A DNA stretch of 64,000 nucleotides, from positions 1,860,001-1,924,000 of the forward strand of contig JAKUDP010000010.1 of NCBI GenBank assembly GCA_022570795.1, given 5' to 3'. Source of the DNA: Sphaerulina vaccinii. Lineage: Eukaryota; Ascomycota; Dothideomycetes; Mycosphaerellales; Mycosphaerellaceae. Shown one piece after another: positions 11,150 through 21,739 of the stretch. Positions within the stretch are counted from its first letter, which is position 1; the number at the start of each line of letters is the position of its first letter. The notes under the pieces are model-generated. The model saw only the letters and a list, made by a program, of their open reading frames with translations. It was not told the origin of the DNA and searched no databases. The position numbers and the translations under genes are program-made.

Positions 11150-12431
11150 GAGCATGAAAGTGGAAGTGCTTCTAGCTCATACGGGCACTGGCAGCAAAGT
11201 GTCGCAGTAATGCCAGGGAAAGGCAGAGCAGAGTAGTGCGCAGAAGGTTCAAACAGTCTATCACAGTGGTCAACAGGCTGCCAGGGATCGAGCGGGAGCT
11301 CAGGGCTCCAGCAACGACTACATGAATGACCCGGTACTGTCGAGAGAAATGTCAGGTAATGATACCCAGATCTTCAACGCAAGGCTCCACAGCACTCGGT
11401 GATCTTTGTTGACTATGTGCAAGTGAAGGTGATCGCGGGTCAATACGAAGATATCAGAGCGGCAGGTGATGTCGTGAAGACTGGTTGGCATCTCCACAAG
11501 CAATTGGCACGATCATGAAGTCAATCTTACTTCACCGCTGATCGATCGAGGGGTATTGACGCGGCATGCACATGCTCGGCGAAGCTGTCATGTACCCTCC
11601 AACGATCAAGATGCTAGTGTGCTGCATCATTCCATGCAGCTAAAGAAGCAGAGAGCCACCCCACCACTTGCACGATAAGCAGGGAGAAAGCTGCAAGCGT
11701 TCGGCAACAGTGCCGTCAGTAGCCTGCGAGGTAGCTCTAGAAGTAAGCAAATATAGCCCTCAACATAAGCGATGCACTCGCGCTCAGGAGACCTTGCAGC
11801 TCGAGAACCTTGTCACTTGATCTTGAGGTCCAAGTTGTACAGACATCTAGAGGTCTAGATCTAGCCCTCCAACAGCCTCTATTCCAACGCGTATAGTGGT
11901 GAGCACGCAAGGCTAAGCCATGCAAGCCCTGCAAGCCATCTGCCAGGTCCAGCTTCAGCCTCATTGCGCCTAAAGTTGGAGCCGCGTCCGTAAGGCTGTG
12001 AGAGATGCAGTAAGGTTCGTCAACGAGTTATATGTGTAGTGCTTGTGTGGCTCTTGTTACTTGAAATAGTAGTTGTTACAGATACTGTACATAGTCGTCA
12101 ACTTCGGTGCCGAAATGGATGTGGCCTGTGAACTCTTGAGACTACAGGTGAAAATATACATTTGCTTAGCTGGCAGTTCGACGGCGGCTAAGGGATCATA
12201 AATCTTTGACCTCCATCTGGCCAATGTCAAGCTGCCTAGGGATCCGATTTGTGCGGGCAACCGTTATAAAGACGCAATTGGGCTTGCGCTCGGACTCACG
12301 CACAGCCAAACTCAGGCGAATGTATATTTTCACCTGTAGGCATCGTGGAGTTGTGGAACGTAAACGTGGTCTGATCATCAATTTCTGTTGGCTAAATCTT
12401 CGTTTATCATCTTAATTTGCTACATTGGCCC
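11150..12431. other. Convergent intergenic region containing a MITE
   Basis: This lies between the ends of the Zn2Cys6 gene (+) and the Old Yellow Enzyme gene (-). The only structured element found is the MITE at 12145-12336, listed separately. Other short frames look random. Confidence 0.55.
12145..12336. mobile_element. MITE with TA target duplication (Tc1/mariner-type ends)
   Basis: The ends are perfect inverted repeats over 18 nt (CAGGTGAAAATATACATT at 12145-12162 and its complement at 12319-12336), with matches continuing for a few more bases. Each end is flanked by TA (12143-12144 and 12337-12338), the target duplication expected of Tc1/mariner/pogo transposases. The 192-bp interior has no coding capacity, so it is non-autonomous. 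The base composition is ordinary, so this copy has escaped the heavy RIP seen after 58.4 kb. The parent transposon is not in the window. Confidence 0.75.
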
Positions 12432-13769
12432 CTATGCTCCAGCATAAGGGACTGCAGCCGCACTCGTGATGTCGATGTATCCATATTTGGCTTTCTCGCT
12501 GTCCTTTGCAAGTGCGTCGGACCACTGTCCCATATCATTGAAGAATGCTTCGACGTTCTTGTCGTCCGAAAGATCGATTGGCTTCTGATCCTTGCCAACC
12601 TGTCTGATTTGTGTGCCAGCGGCCACATTCGTGATACCGAAGTTGTCCTGATCCAGCTTCTGCTCGATCGCGCCCTTCACCTTACCATCTAAGATATCTT
12701 TGGCCAGAGTTGGCTCCTGGCAGACAGGGCGTGCAAGACCGACTCCGTCAACAGTGTCAAGGGCACTGACCATGGCGCCGACAGTCTTGAAGCCTCCAGT
12801 GACATAGGTCTTGGTCTTGGTCAATGCTGGCACGATTTGCTCAGCGAATTCGAGGAAGAAGCTTTCCCTCTTCTTGGTGCTTTCTCTTTGGTGAGCAAAG
12901 GCAAGCTTCTCGTATGTACCACCAGATAGTTCGATGAAGTCAAATTTGTTCTGCTCGAGCAATGAAGAGATCTCCTTGGCCTCTTCTGGCGAGAAGCCCT
13001 TATCCTGGAACTCGACCGAGTTGAGCTTGATGCCCACGACGAACGATGGTGACGTCCGCTTGCGAATCTCCTGTGCTACCTCGAGAATGAGACGAGCACG
13101 GTTTTCCAGTGAGCCACCATACTTGTCAGTTCTCTGGTTGGTCGTTGGTGACAGAAATTGTGCGAGGAGGTAGCCGTGTGCTCCGTGGAGTTCAACGCCA
13201 TCCCAACCAGCCTTCTCCAGGTACTCAGCCTGATGGCTAAACCCTTCAATGAAGTTCTTGATGTCCTCGTCGGTAGCAGCTCGTGGCTGAGCGAACTTCA
13301 TGCCCATGACATCTCCCTTCAGCTGCACATCTGAGGCAGATACTGGGCTGGGCTGAATGTCCTCTGACACCTGGCGGCCGGGATGGCTGATCTGGCCAAC
13401 CATCAAGCAGCCATGTCTCTTTCCTTCTGTAGCCATAGCTGTGAAACGTTCAAATCTCTCGCCTTCGTATGGAGCTCCTCTTGGGATGATTGGGTTTCCA
13501 CGAGCCTCAAGATGATCATACTCGAACATAATGTTTCCTGAGAGGATCACACCCAGCGATCCCTCTCCCCATCTCTTGTACACATTGACTAAGTTCTTGC
13601 TGGGAATACCGCGTGCTTCGAGGTTCTGTGCGTCCCAGCTGGAAATCCGCTCGGTCATGGCTCCCTTCAAGAAACGGTTTGGAGCAGTCTTGCCGCTGAA
13701 CTCGAACTTCAGCGGCTTTCCCAAAGGTGCTGCATCGACATCATCGGACTGGAATCGAGGTGGTGACAT
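12432..13769 (-). CDS. NADH:flavin oxidoreductase / Old Yellow Enzyme family
   Basis: This is an intronless 445-residue FMN-dependent TIM-barrel ene-reductase. I start at 13769, where CCACCATG is an excellent context; an upstream in-frame start at 13877 would add a hydrophobic 36-residue leader. Visible motifs include NRFLKGAMTE near the N-terminus, GQISHPGRQ, and ELHGAHGYLLAQFLSPTTNQ followed by RTDKYGGSLENR, the signature of this branch. The C-terminal flavin-phosphate region reads VTGGFKT then GLARPVCQEP. Known of the family: reduction of activated C=C bonds, with roles from oxidative-stress handling to secondary metabolism. There is no signal peptide, so it is probably cytosolic. Physiological substrate unknown. 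Confidence 0.87.
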   Translation of the reverse strand: MSPPRFQSDDVDAAPLGKPLKFEFSGKTAPNRFLKGAMTERISSWDAQNLEARGIPSKNLVNVYKRWGEGSLGVILSGNIMFEYDHLEARGNPIIPRGAPYEGERFERFTAMATEGKRHGCLMVGQISHPGRQVSEDIQPSPVSASDVQLKGDVMGMKFAQPRAATDEDIKNFIEGFSHQAEYLEKAGWDGVELHGAHGYLLAQFLSPTTNQRTDKYGGSLENRARLILEVAQEIRKRTSPSFVVGIKLNSVEFQDKGFSPEEAKEISSLLEQNKFDFIELSGGTYEKLAFAHQRESTKKRESFFLEFAEQIVPALTKTKTYVTGGFKTVGAMVSALDTVDGVGLARPVCQEPTLAKDILDGKVKGAIEQKLDQDNFGITNVAAGTQIRQVGKDQKPIDLSDDKNVEAFFNDMGQWSDALAKDSEKAKYGYIDITSAAAVPYAGA

Positions 13770-14365
13770 GGTGGGCAAAGCTGTGGAGAGTGCTGAAAAG
13801 GGTATGCTGTGATCAGGAGGAAGAACTGCTGTAAGTAGAACTAAAGTATGATAAGTGAAATCACCTACAGTATTCATACAAGTGAAGCTGCTTAGAAATG
13901 CATGCCATTGTTTGTATGGTGGTGGAGCATAGAAAATCGTGCAAGTACGTCACGCTTGTCCGTAGAGGCGTTCAGGCGACTCGGCGCCGCAAGATGATCA
14001 TCAGTCGGCTCTTGTCAACTGCCACATGTCTGATGCGAGCTTTCGCCGACATCTGGTGCATGTTGTTGGTTGTTGGTTGGTTGAGCATGATTTTCCAAAG
14101 AGAAAGCAAGGTGGAAGTTCTGTGTCAGAAAGGACTGTGAAGAGACGGAGCTGAGGCCGGATTGCTTACGCTTAGGGTTAGGAATGCTAACCAGAAGCGA
14201 CGACAGCGATATGAAAAGGGATCCACTACCATATGCGAAGAGACAGGTGGTATTGAGATTACCATTGAAGAATGTCTGGTGACTTTCATGCTCTTCAACA
14301 GCATCGTCGAGCAGTTCAACAAAGTCTCGCAACACTGAACAGTGCAATGTGAACAGCTTCCTCAG
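13770..14365. other. Upstream region of the Old Yellow Enzyme gene
   Basis: These 596 bp hold the presumed promoter of the oxidoreductase and the 3' UTR of the methionine sulfoxide reductase. No gene or repeat was recognised. Confidence 0.45.
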
Positions 14366-15156
14366 CTACCAGTCGCAGGCTACAGCTAGAAGGCTGGCAA
14401 GTTCTTCCAGCTTCTTCTGATCCTGTTCGTCGAACCCATCTTCGACTGCGCAATCGATATCGATGATGGCAACGACCTGTATCGACTGTGAGCATGAGAA
14501 CATACAGTACAGTGTAACGGCCTTACCTTTCCGTCCTTCACTATGGGTACCACGATCTCACTTCGACTATCTCCGTCGCAAGCAATGTGACCCGGAAATT
14601 TCTCGACATCTGGCACGAGTTGCGTCTTCTGCGTGGCCGCCGCAGCTCCACATACGCCTTTGCCAAATCTAATCGTCTGACAAGCAACCTAGTCATGCCA
14701 TAAGTGGGCCGAGCTGACAAAGCTAAGTGCAGAGACTTACCTTGCCATGAAATGGTCCCAGAATGAGTTGATTGCTTGTCGAGTGATCGAGCGTGTAGAA
14801 GCCAGACCAATTCACCTTGTTGCTCGGTGCTGGTAGAGCGTGATATGCATGCCAGAGGAGAGATGCAGCATTGGCGGTATTGCTGGGCGCAACTTAGAGA
14901 AAGACTCGAGCAGCTAATGTATGTCAATGTCAAACATACCACACCTGTGACAGTTAGAAATAGTCTTCAATCGATGCCAGCTAGGATACTGACCCAGTTA
15001 CGTTGCCCATCGAAAAGCGCTGTCGCTTGTTCGATGACTTGATCATATGCTTGTGTTTTGCTCACGCCTCGAACAAAGTTGGACGAGTCGGCGTGTACCT
15101 TGGGTTGGCATCAGAACGGATCGTGTGGCTGGCAAGGAAAAGGTGGTAATCACCAT
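14366..15156 (-). CDS. Free methionine-(R)-sulfoxide reductase (GAF domain), with a 5-nt microexon
   Basis: This is a 175-residue GAF-fold enzyme that reduces free methionine-R-sulfoxide, the homologue of yeast YKL069W. Exons in order are 15156..15154 (ATG only, tentative), 15098..14994, 14944..14940 (GTGTG), 14882..14741, 14688..14527 and 14476..14366. All phases close and all introns are 49-57 bp. The microexon supplies the Val-Cys of the conserved NWVCN motif, so it is not an arbitrary choice. The three redox cysteines are present at residues 88 (VACQTI), 98 (GVCG) and 122 (HIACD), with the same spacing as in the yeast enzyme. The first exon is the weakest point: an intron directly after the start codon is inferred. 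It is transcribed away from the dienelactone hydrolase-like gene. Confidence 0.87.
14940..14944 (-). other. 5-nt microexon of the methionine sulfoxide reductase gene
   Basis: The five bases GTGTG (minus strand) are flanked by a ctaac branch site and cacag acceptor on one side and a gtatgt donor on the other. Both neighbouring introns (49 and 57 bp) are of normal size. Including the five bases keeps the frame and gives the invariant Val-Cys; skipping them destroys it. Confidence 0.8.
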
Positions 15157-15539
15157 GATGAGAAAGTCGCACAGACTGATTTCCAAACAAGAGACAGCGA
15201 TGTTGTGAGCAGTGGAATATTGAAGAAGCCGTGAGCCTGGTCAACTTCAAGGTGGAGAAGTGCCCACAGTTATCGAGGATGGCTTATTTGTGGTATACCG
15301 CCAGGTCGTGGTGTTCCTGTGGACCATACACATCAATGTATGACGGAGATAGCGGATTCAAATGTAGTCCACACGCCGATCACGTCGCAGAGCTACGACA
15401 GCAACGCATACCACACCTGCCTGTCATCCTTCTCAATCGATAACAGGTATAACAGGACTTTATCAGTTCCAGCTTCTCTTGCTTCCGATTTCTTCTTCAG
15501 ATTTTGCTCTTCGTGTTGACAGATCCATCTTTCGTAACA
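15157..15539. promoter_or_regulatory. Divergent promoter region, methionine sulfoxide reductase / dienelactone hydrolase-like
   Basis: This 383-bp gap separates two divergent starts. No defined binding site is claimed. Confidence 0.4.
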
Positions 15540-16661
15540 ATGTCGTTGAAGCAATGCTGCGCTACTGGTAGCCTCCATACTGGGACACCTACTGGACGTA
15601 TCGAGAAGGTCCATGGACTTGACTGCTACATAGCAGATGCCCCTGGCACACCCAAAGGCATTATCGTCATCATCCCAGACGCTTTTGGATGGACCCTGCC
15701 AAACAACAGAATCCTTGCAGATGACTATGCGGCCAGCGGCTTCAAGGTGTATCTGCCAGAACTCATGGAAGGTAAGTGTGACGATGATGGTACGTCAAAC
15801 AGTCAAGGCTAAGCAGTCAAAGGCGTCTGTATTCCCGCCGACATGATGATTTCCATGAAGGCCATGTCAGCTACCGGCTTTTGGAACCAGATCAGCAAGC
15901 TCAGCCATGCTGCATATTTAGCTCGACACTTCATCCCATTTATGCTGTACAACAGACCAGCAGTGGCAGGACCTAGAGTCTGGAAGTTCATCAAGTCGCT
16001 TAAGGAGTAAGACAAGTAGTGCACAGAAGGCATGCCATCTCTTTGGTGTCTCACCCACTCAGGCGCTAAGCTTGAGGACAGACACTAATGAGAACAGCCT
16101 GCGATTTCAGAGATATTTGCTAACCCTTCTACCAATTACTTTTAGGCATGAAGGTAGAGACCTCAATATGGGCACCGCCGGCTTCTGCTGGGGAGGCTAC
16201 TTTGTTACTGCCCTGTGCAAAGATAACATCAAAGCCGATGATGGTAGCAGACTAACGGTCTGCGGCTTCGTCGCCCATCCTTCGTTCCTCACGTACCCGG
16301 ACGACATCAATGGTGTCGTCCTTCCGTACTCGTGTGCTGCGGCCGAGCTCGAGGATCCGCAGATGTCGCCAGAACAGGCAAAGCAGACCAAGGAGATCCT
16401 CGAGGAGAAGACAGCCAAGCAGAAGCCAGCAGGGATTGAACATGAGTTTGTGATGTATGACGGTGTGCATCATGGCTTTGCTGTAGGTTGACCCTTTGTC
16501 GTTCTACCCAGTAGCTGCACCATCTTACTGACTGTGAACAGGTTCGCGCCGATGAAGATGAGAAGCACGAGGCAGCCCAGGGCAAGAAGGCGGAAGCACA
16601 AGCTGTGCGCTGGTTCACGCGATGGTTCGCCAATCCTCCCCCAGCATCTGCAACGACCTAG
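15540..16661 (+). CDS. Dienelactone hydrolase family protein
   Basis: Four exons (15540..15771, 15823..16006, 16146..16482, 16542..16661) give 290 residues with all phases closing. The start ACAATG at 15540 is in good context. This is an alpha/beta hydrolase of the dienelactone hydrolase family: nucleophile Cys153 in AGFCWGGYF and the catalytic histidine in VHHGFAV (residues 247-248). The early strand reads IVIIPDAFGW. The second intron (139 bp) is longer than its neighbours but joining across it restores SLKEHEGRDLNMGTAGF. Known of the family: hydrolysis of dienelactones or related esters; most fungal members have unknown substrates. Its 3' end is only 14 bp from the end of the convergent 2EXR-type gene. 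Confidence 0.85.
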
Positions 16662-16675
16662 GCGCTTCATCAATC

Positions 16676-17329
16676 CTACGACACTTTTTCTTGCACGTAA
16701 CACAGTCGGAGATCGGATAGCAGACCGTAGTATGCGTCAATGCCAGCACAGTCCTTAGATATAGTCGAGACCTTGTCTCTCAACCTCTTAATCAGAAATT
16801 CCGCGTCGTTCTGCAGCCCCGGTGGTCTTCGTAACACAGTGATCCACTGCCAACCTGAATCGACTTGCCAGTCATCGTGCTTCTTCCGCCGATACAGTGA
16901 AATGCCAATAGCACCTTGTGACGAGGCTCGTGAATTCGTGTGAGCGAGATATCTCACCCAGACCTTGATAAGCCTGATGCGATCCAGATACTTCTCATTA
17001 CATTGAAGCCACTTTCTCACATCTCGGGCTTTTGCGTCCTCCGTGTGAAAGGTGAAACAATTGCTTTCATACCAGATCTGCGGAGCCGTCGAGCATAATC
17101 AGTATTCATATGTCGAAGTGAACATGTCTTCTTCTTCTACCAGACATACCGGAAGACTCTCACAACACATCTGGCGACTCACGCGAGTCAACGCAGGCTG
17201 CGTCGAGTAGGTATAGGACTCGCGCTGGAAAGCGTCCAGACGGAACGTAACCAAGGTCTGATCGGTTTCTGTGAGCACATGTTGTGCTCTTATCTCAGAA
17301 GGTAACGTGAGAATTCTTGCGAGTGACAT
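16676..17329 (-). CDS. 2EXR/F-box-like fungal protein of unknown function
   Basis: Exons 17329..17150 and 17077..16676 join across a 72-bp intron to give 193 residues. Unspliced, the two halves look like separate short frames. Spliced, they read ILTLPSEIRAQ near the N-terminus, then TRVSRQMCCESLPIWYES and FTFHTEDAKARDVRKWL, the pattern of the very common fungal proteins that start with an F-box-like LPxEIR motif and continue with ALxxVCRQIRxESLPxFYxxN. The usual protein is longer, so this one is short. No function can be assigned. It sits between, and is transcribed away from, the helicase gene, with only 190 bp between the two starts. Confidence 0.72.
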
Positions 17330-17519
17330 TGATCGGTCTTGCTTTCTTTCGATGTACGTGACATGAGAGACGCCCGACTGTCCTTAAAGGTGTAGAAATG
17401 GCATGTCAGATTCCTTCGTCCTTGGATGTGGTACGAGGATGACGCTGCCGACTCCGGGGGGCGAAGTGGACTGTTTCGACCCATCTTCTACTCACAACAC
17501 CAACATCAACATCGCCGAC

Positions 17520-20005
17520 ATGGACATCTCCGCCTTCGCGAGCAGTCAACTCGAGCTGCTCGACAGTGAGCTGCAGGCCGAATTGAAGGAAACGCAACTT
17601 CTGACGTCCACATATGCACCCTCAAAACTGCAGCGTGCCGGCCTCGCTGTCTTGAATCTGATAGTGTCTGCGCAGCGCACAGGGTTTGGCGGAAAGACGT
17701 TGCTCGAGCTGTGCATCGATCCGGCTGTGGCAACCGATGGCGAAGAGCTGCCCGAGCATTGTTTGCGCGTTGGCGATATCTGTGCTGTCGCCGAGCAGCC
17801 CAAAGGCGCAGAGAAGAAGAAAGAACGCGAGAGTATGGAGAAGAGAGGAGCAGAGGGCGTAGTGACGCGGACAAACAAAACTGCCATCACAGTTGCGCTC
17901 AACAAGGAGGATACAGATTTTCCCAGTGGCAAACTCTGGCTGTAGGTACACAGGAATTACGGTAAGTGCTTTCTTTCGCTGATCCTCCATCCTTCGGTGC
18001 AGTGTCAAACTCGCCAACGACGTGACATGGAGACGCTTGAACCAGACCATGACGCGACTGCAGAAGATGCAAAGTACTGAACACACCATCCTTACACGCG
18101 TCCTCTTTGGTCAATCGTCTCCGACACCTGTGTCCGAGACAGCATTGAAAGAAGAAATAAGCTGGCACGACCCAACCCTGAATGATTCTCAGAAAGACGC
18201 CATACGTTATGCTTTAGCTACACGCGAGATTGCTTTGATTCATGGGCCACCCGGTACAGGCAAAACGCATACGTTGATCGAGCTGATCCTCCAGCTACTC
18301 GATCGAAAACAGCGTCTACTGGTCTGCGGACCAAGCAATATCAGTGTGGACAATATCGTAGAGCGTCTAGCATCGCATAAGGTCCATATGGTACGATTGG
18401 GCCACCCTGCACGACTGCTTCCTGCTGTACTCAGCCACAGCATGGAGGTCATATCACGGACCAGCGATGCTGCTGCGATCGTCACTGATATTAGATCCGA
18501 AATGGACTCGAAGCAGGCTTCAATTCGCAAGACTAAGAGTGGTCGAGAGCGCAAGGCTATATACGGCGAGATCAGAGAGCTACGCAAAGAGTACAGAGAT
18601 CGTGAAGGACGAGTCGTCAGCGAGATTCTTCGAGGCAGTGGCGTTGTTCTCTCGACGCTGCACGGAGCTGGTAGCTATCAGCTGAAGAACGAAAAGTTCG
18701 ACGTTGTGATTGTGGACGAGGCGTCGCAAGCATTGGAGGCACAATGCTGGATACCGGTTTTAGGAGCCAGTGCCTCAAAGCTTGTACTGGCTGGCGATCA
18801 TCTTCAATTGCCGCCTACCATTAAGTCGCTCAACATGAAAGACACCAAGAAGACAATCAAGAACAGACCCAGCGATGTCGATAACAACGAAAAGACCATT
18901 GCCGACATCAGTCTCGAAGATCAGAAGTCCGCCACAAATACCTCGAAGAAGTCTAAGAAGGATTTGGTCACGCTCGAAACTACTTTGTTCGATCGCCTGC
19001 TGAAATTGTATGGGGAGGACATCAAAAGGATGTTGACGACTCAATACCGAATGCATGAGGCTATCATGGCGTTTCCATCTAAAGCGTTATACGATAGCAA
19101 GCTGATAGCCGCTGAAGCAGTCAAAACACGACTACTCCCGGACCTTCCGTACGAAGTGCGCAAAGTCGAGAACACGATCGAGCCATTGATCTTTTACGAT
19201 ACGCAAGGCGGTAATTTCACGGAGAAGACGGAGGACGAGGACGTGGCTAAAGGCAAGTCGAGCCTGCTTGCTGAAAGTAAAGTGAACGAAGCCGAAGCTC
19301 TGATCGTCCGAGATCATGTCAGTACTCTCGTGGAAGCAGGAGTGAAACCGGAAGATATCGCAGTGGTTACACCTTACAACGGGCAGCTCGCAATGCTCTC
19401 TAGCATGCTGAAGGAGCGATTTCCAGGACTCGAACTTGGCAGTATAGATGGCTTTCAAGGTATGTGCTGTGGAACCATGTCGAAGTGTGCTTGTGGTAAC
19501 TTACGGGAAACAGGCAGAGAAAAGGAAGCGGTTATAGTCAGCCTTGTCCGCAGCAATCCAGAGCATGAAGTCGGCTTCTTGGGAGAGAAACGGCGGCTGA
19601 ATGGTAGGTACTTGAACAAGTCTGCAGATACACATCGTCCTAGGAAGACATGGTCTTAGCTCCAGCAGGATTACCACATTGAACATTGAAGCTAATGCTG
19701 ATCCCAGTTGCAATGACTCGACCGAAACGACAACTGTGCGTGATCGGAGACTCTGAGACTATACAGAAGTAGGTGATATCCCTGCTCGTGTTCGACATGC
19801 GGTTCCGACAACATGAGACGATGTCGCACAGCACCCATCCTAGCAGCGCGTCTCATGCGCCTTGCATGAGTGCACGCTTTTTGAATCTATCGCTGACACT
19901 GCACTCCACAGAGGTTCGAAGTATTTGAAAGATTGGATGGCACACCTCGAGCAACATGCCGACTTGCGATATCCTGACCTTTCGGATCTCTCTCAAGGGG
20001 ACTGA
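17520..20005 (+). CDS. SF1 DNA helicase, HCS1 / IGHMBP2 type
   Basis: Five exons (17520..17941, 18003..19459, 19514..19603, 19708..19768, 19912..20005) give 707 residues. Residues 1-145 form the N-terminal beta-barrel domain of this family (ending GKLWLVKLANDVTWRR across the first splice). Helicase motifs follow: Walker A GPPGTGKTHT at about 222, motif II VIVDEASQALE, motif III LVLAGDHLQLPPT, then TQYRMHEAIM, TPYNGQLAML, DGFQGREKEAVIVSLVRSN and VAMTRPKRQL. The last two motifs exist only after splicing. Known of the family: yeast Hcs1 is a 5'-3' helicase copurifying with DNA polymerase alpha; IGHMBP2 acts on RNA and ribosomes. The second intron (54 nt) is in frame and stop-free. The last exon encodes LKDWMAHLEQHADLRYPDL. 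Confidence 0.9.
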
Positions 20006-21739
20006 GAAATGTCGCATTCGTGTTACGCATCCAGTTCTTGGCGCTTCTCGAATTGGCGAACTGATGAGGTCTCCATGCCACGTACGAGCAGCATGGTAGC
20101 GTGAAGCTAAGTCTAAGCGACTGCATTACTGCAGGATGCATGATGCAGGTCCCTGACTCACTCGTGCTGTTCCTGCACGAGCACCACGGTTGCCCGAAAG
20201 GCTGACTAGGCACTGCCGAACGCTTCGCATACAGAGTATCGATATACAAACAGCAGTCGTGAACTTGGTCTGATGATAGCAAGCATGAGATGATGTTGGA
20301 AATATCGAAGCCAGGGTAGGAGATGAAGTGTAGGCATATTGCATCAACTCTAATGCGTAGACCAGCGGACGGGCAGGCCCGCATTGCGTAGTCGTTCTGC
20401 CAATGCAGCAAAACGCAGCCAATCAAGCTGGTCAAGTCCAACTTCTCATCACTTTCGCATCAAGCATATCAGAGGCACTATTGCAGCACAACATCCGCAA
20501 TGCCCGTAGCGTCTCCATACAGTCCTCATCGTTATTGGCTTTGCTACCTCATATCAGCATCTCTCCTAATTCCAGCAGCAAAGACCAGTTTGAATGACCT
20601 GGTCGGTATGTCACCCAGCTCTCCCCGGAAAGATAGAGGAGTGGGGTCTGACGGGCGTTTGCGCAATCGATATGTGGATAGCCAGCGTGGCCGAGACCCA
20701 AGATATGCACACAGCGATGCAGCGAACGGTGTGAACTGGTCACAATGCTTGGGTCTGGTTCCTGCAGCAGCGCACGTTGAACATACATAGGCGACATCGA
20801 AGGTGACTCCAAAGTTCGAGACTCAGCTCAGTCCCAACCAAGACTGTCCAGAGAGCATCTACACTCGTGGATGAGTCCATTATCATACCAAAAAGCATGT
20901 TGTGCCAGCCTTTGCGAGATGTGGTGTCGTCTATGCAGGTTAAATTACGCGCCAATAGCGCAAACGCGAGGAAGCATTCTGTTCGACAGGCTAGGCATGG
21001 GAGATGCTGCATGGGTGCATCCATCCTGGCGCTGTTGAAACCACATCCGTGTGAGGGTAAGCTGCCGTCGCGTTGGCCCCCTTTGGCAGACGGACCGTTG
21101 TGCTCCATGAGCATCACAGATGTCTTTGCGGCGCATGCGCTCTGAAGCTTTCATGCTAACGAAGCGGGCAAACACATGGCTCTGCCGTTTGGTCGAGGAT
21201 GATACACACCGACTTCCCTTAGCCTGCGCATTCGCAGCATCAGACAGCTTTTGCTGCTGTTGCTGCTGCACGATCATCTGCACCGTATCAACGGGCTCCA
21301 ACACCACAAGTCAACCTCCCTCGACGCGCTCTCCTGTCCTGAGCTGGGGCCCAGCATGACCTTGCGATCGACGTCTTGAGATCGTCTCGCGGCCTGACCG
21401 ACACCTTCTGCCAGTCGGAGCCAGTCCTCTCCATCCCTCTTGGTATGCTGATCTGAAGTTACAGCCACAGACCCCTCTCGTCTGGTCTGCTGGCCCTGCT
21501 CACATATCCTCGTTTTGGCAGGATATGTGGCTTGATATCGCAAGCAAGGACTAATCCTCATCTACATACACGTGGGCATTGCTATCCCGACTTCTCTCGA
21601 CTCGACACACGCTCACTGCACTGGTACTCTTCGCTTCTGTCTGTCTCTACGGATCTATCTCAACGAGCACGATTTATATTACCGCTTTTCAAGAACTATT
21701 CCAGCACCTGCATCCTTATGGACTTGGCCATTGACCTGC
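20006..21739. other. Intergenic region without recognised genes
   Basis: These 1.73 kb lie between two rightward genes. The longest frame (minus strand, 19887-20441) overlaps the helicase 3' exon and is compositionally unlike a protein. The last 200 bp before 21740 are pyrimidine-rich and probably form the leader of the next gene. No RNA gene was recognised. Confidence 0.5.

Noticed and set aside
13770..13877. Longer N-terminus for the Old Yellow Enzyme
   Set aside because: The downstream ATG has a far better context and matches the usual family start; the extra 36 residues look like leader sequence.
19887..20441. A 184-codon minus-strand frame after the helicase gene
   Set aside because: It is antisense to the last helicase exon, Cys/Ser-rich in a random manner and resembles no family.
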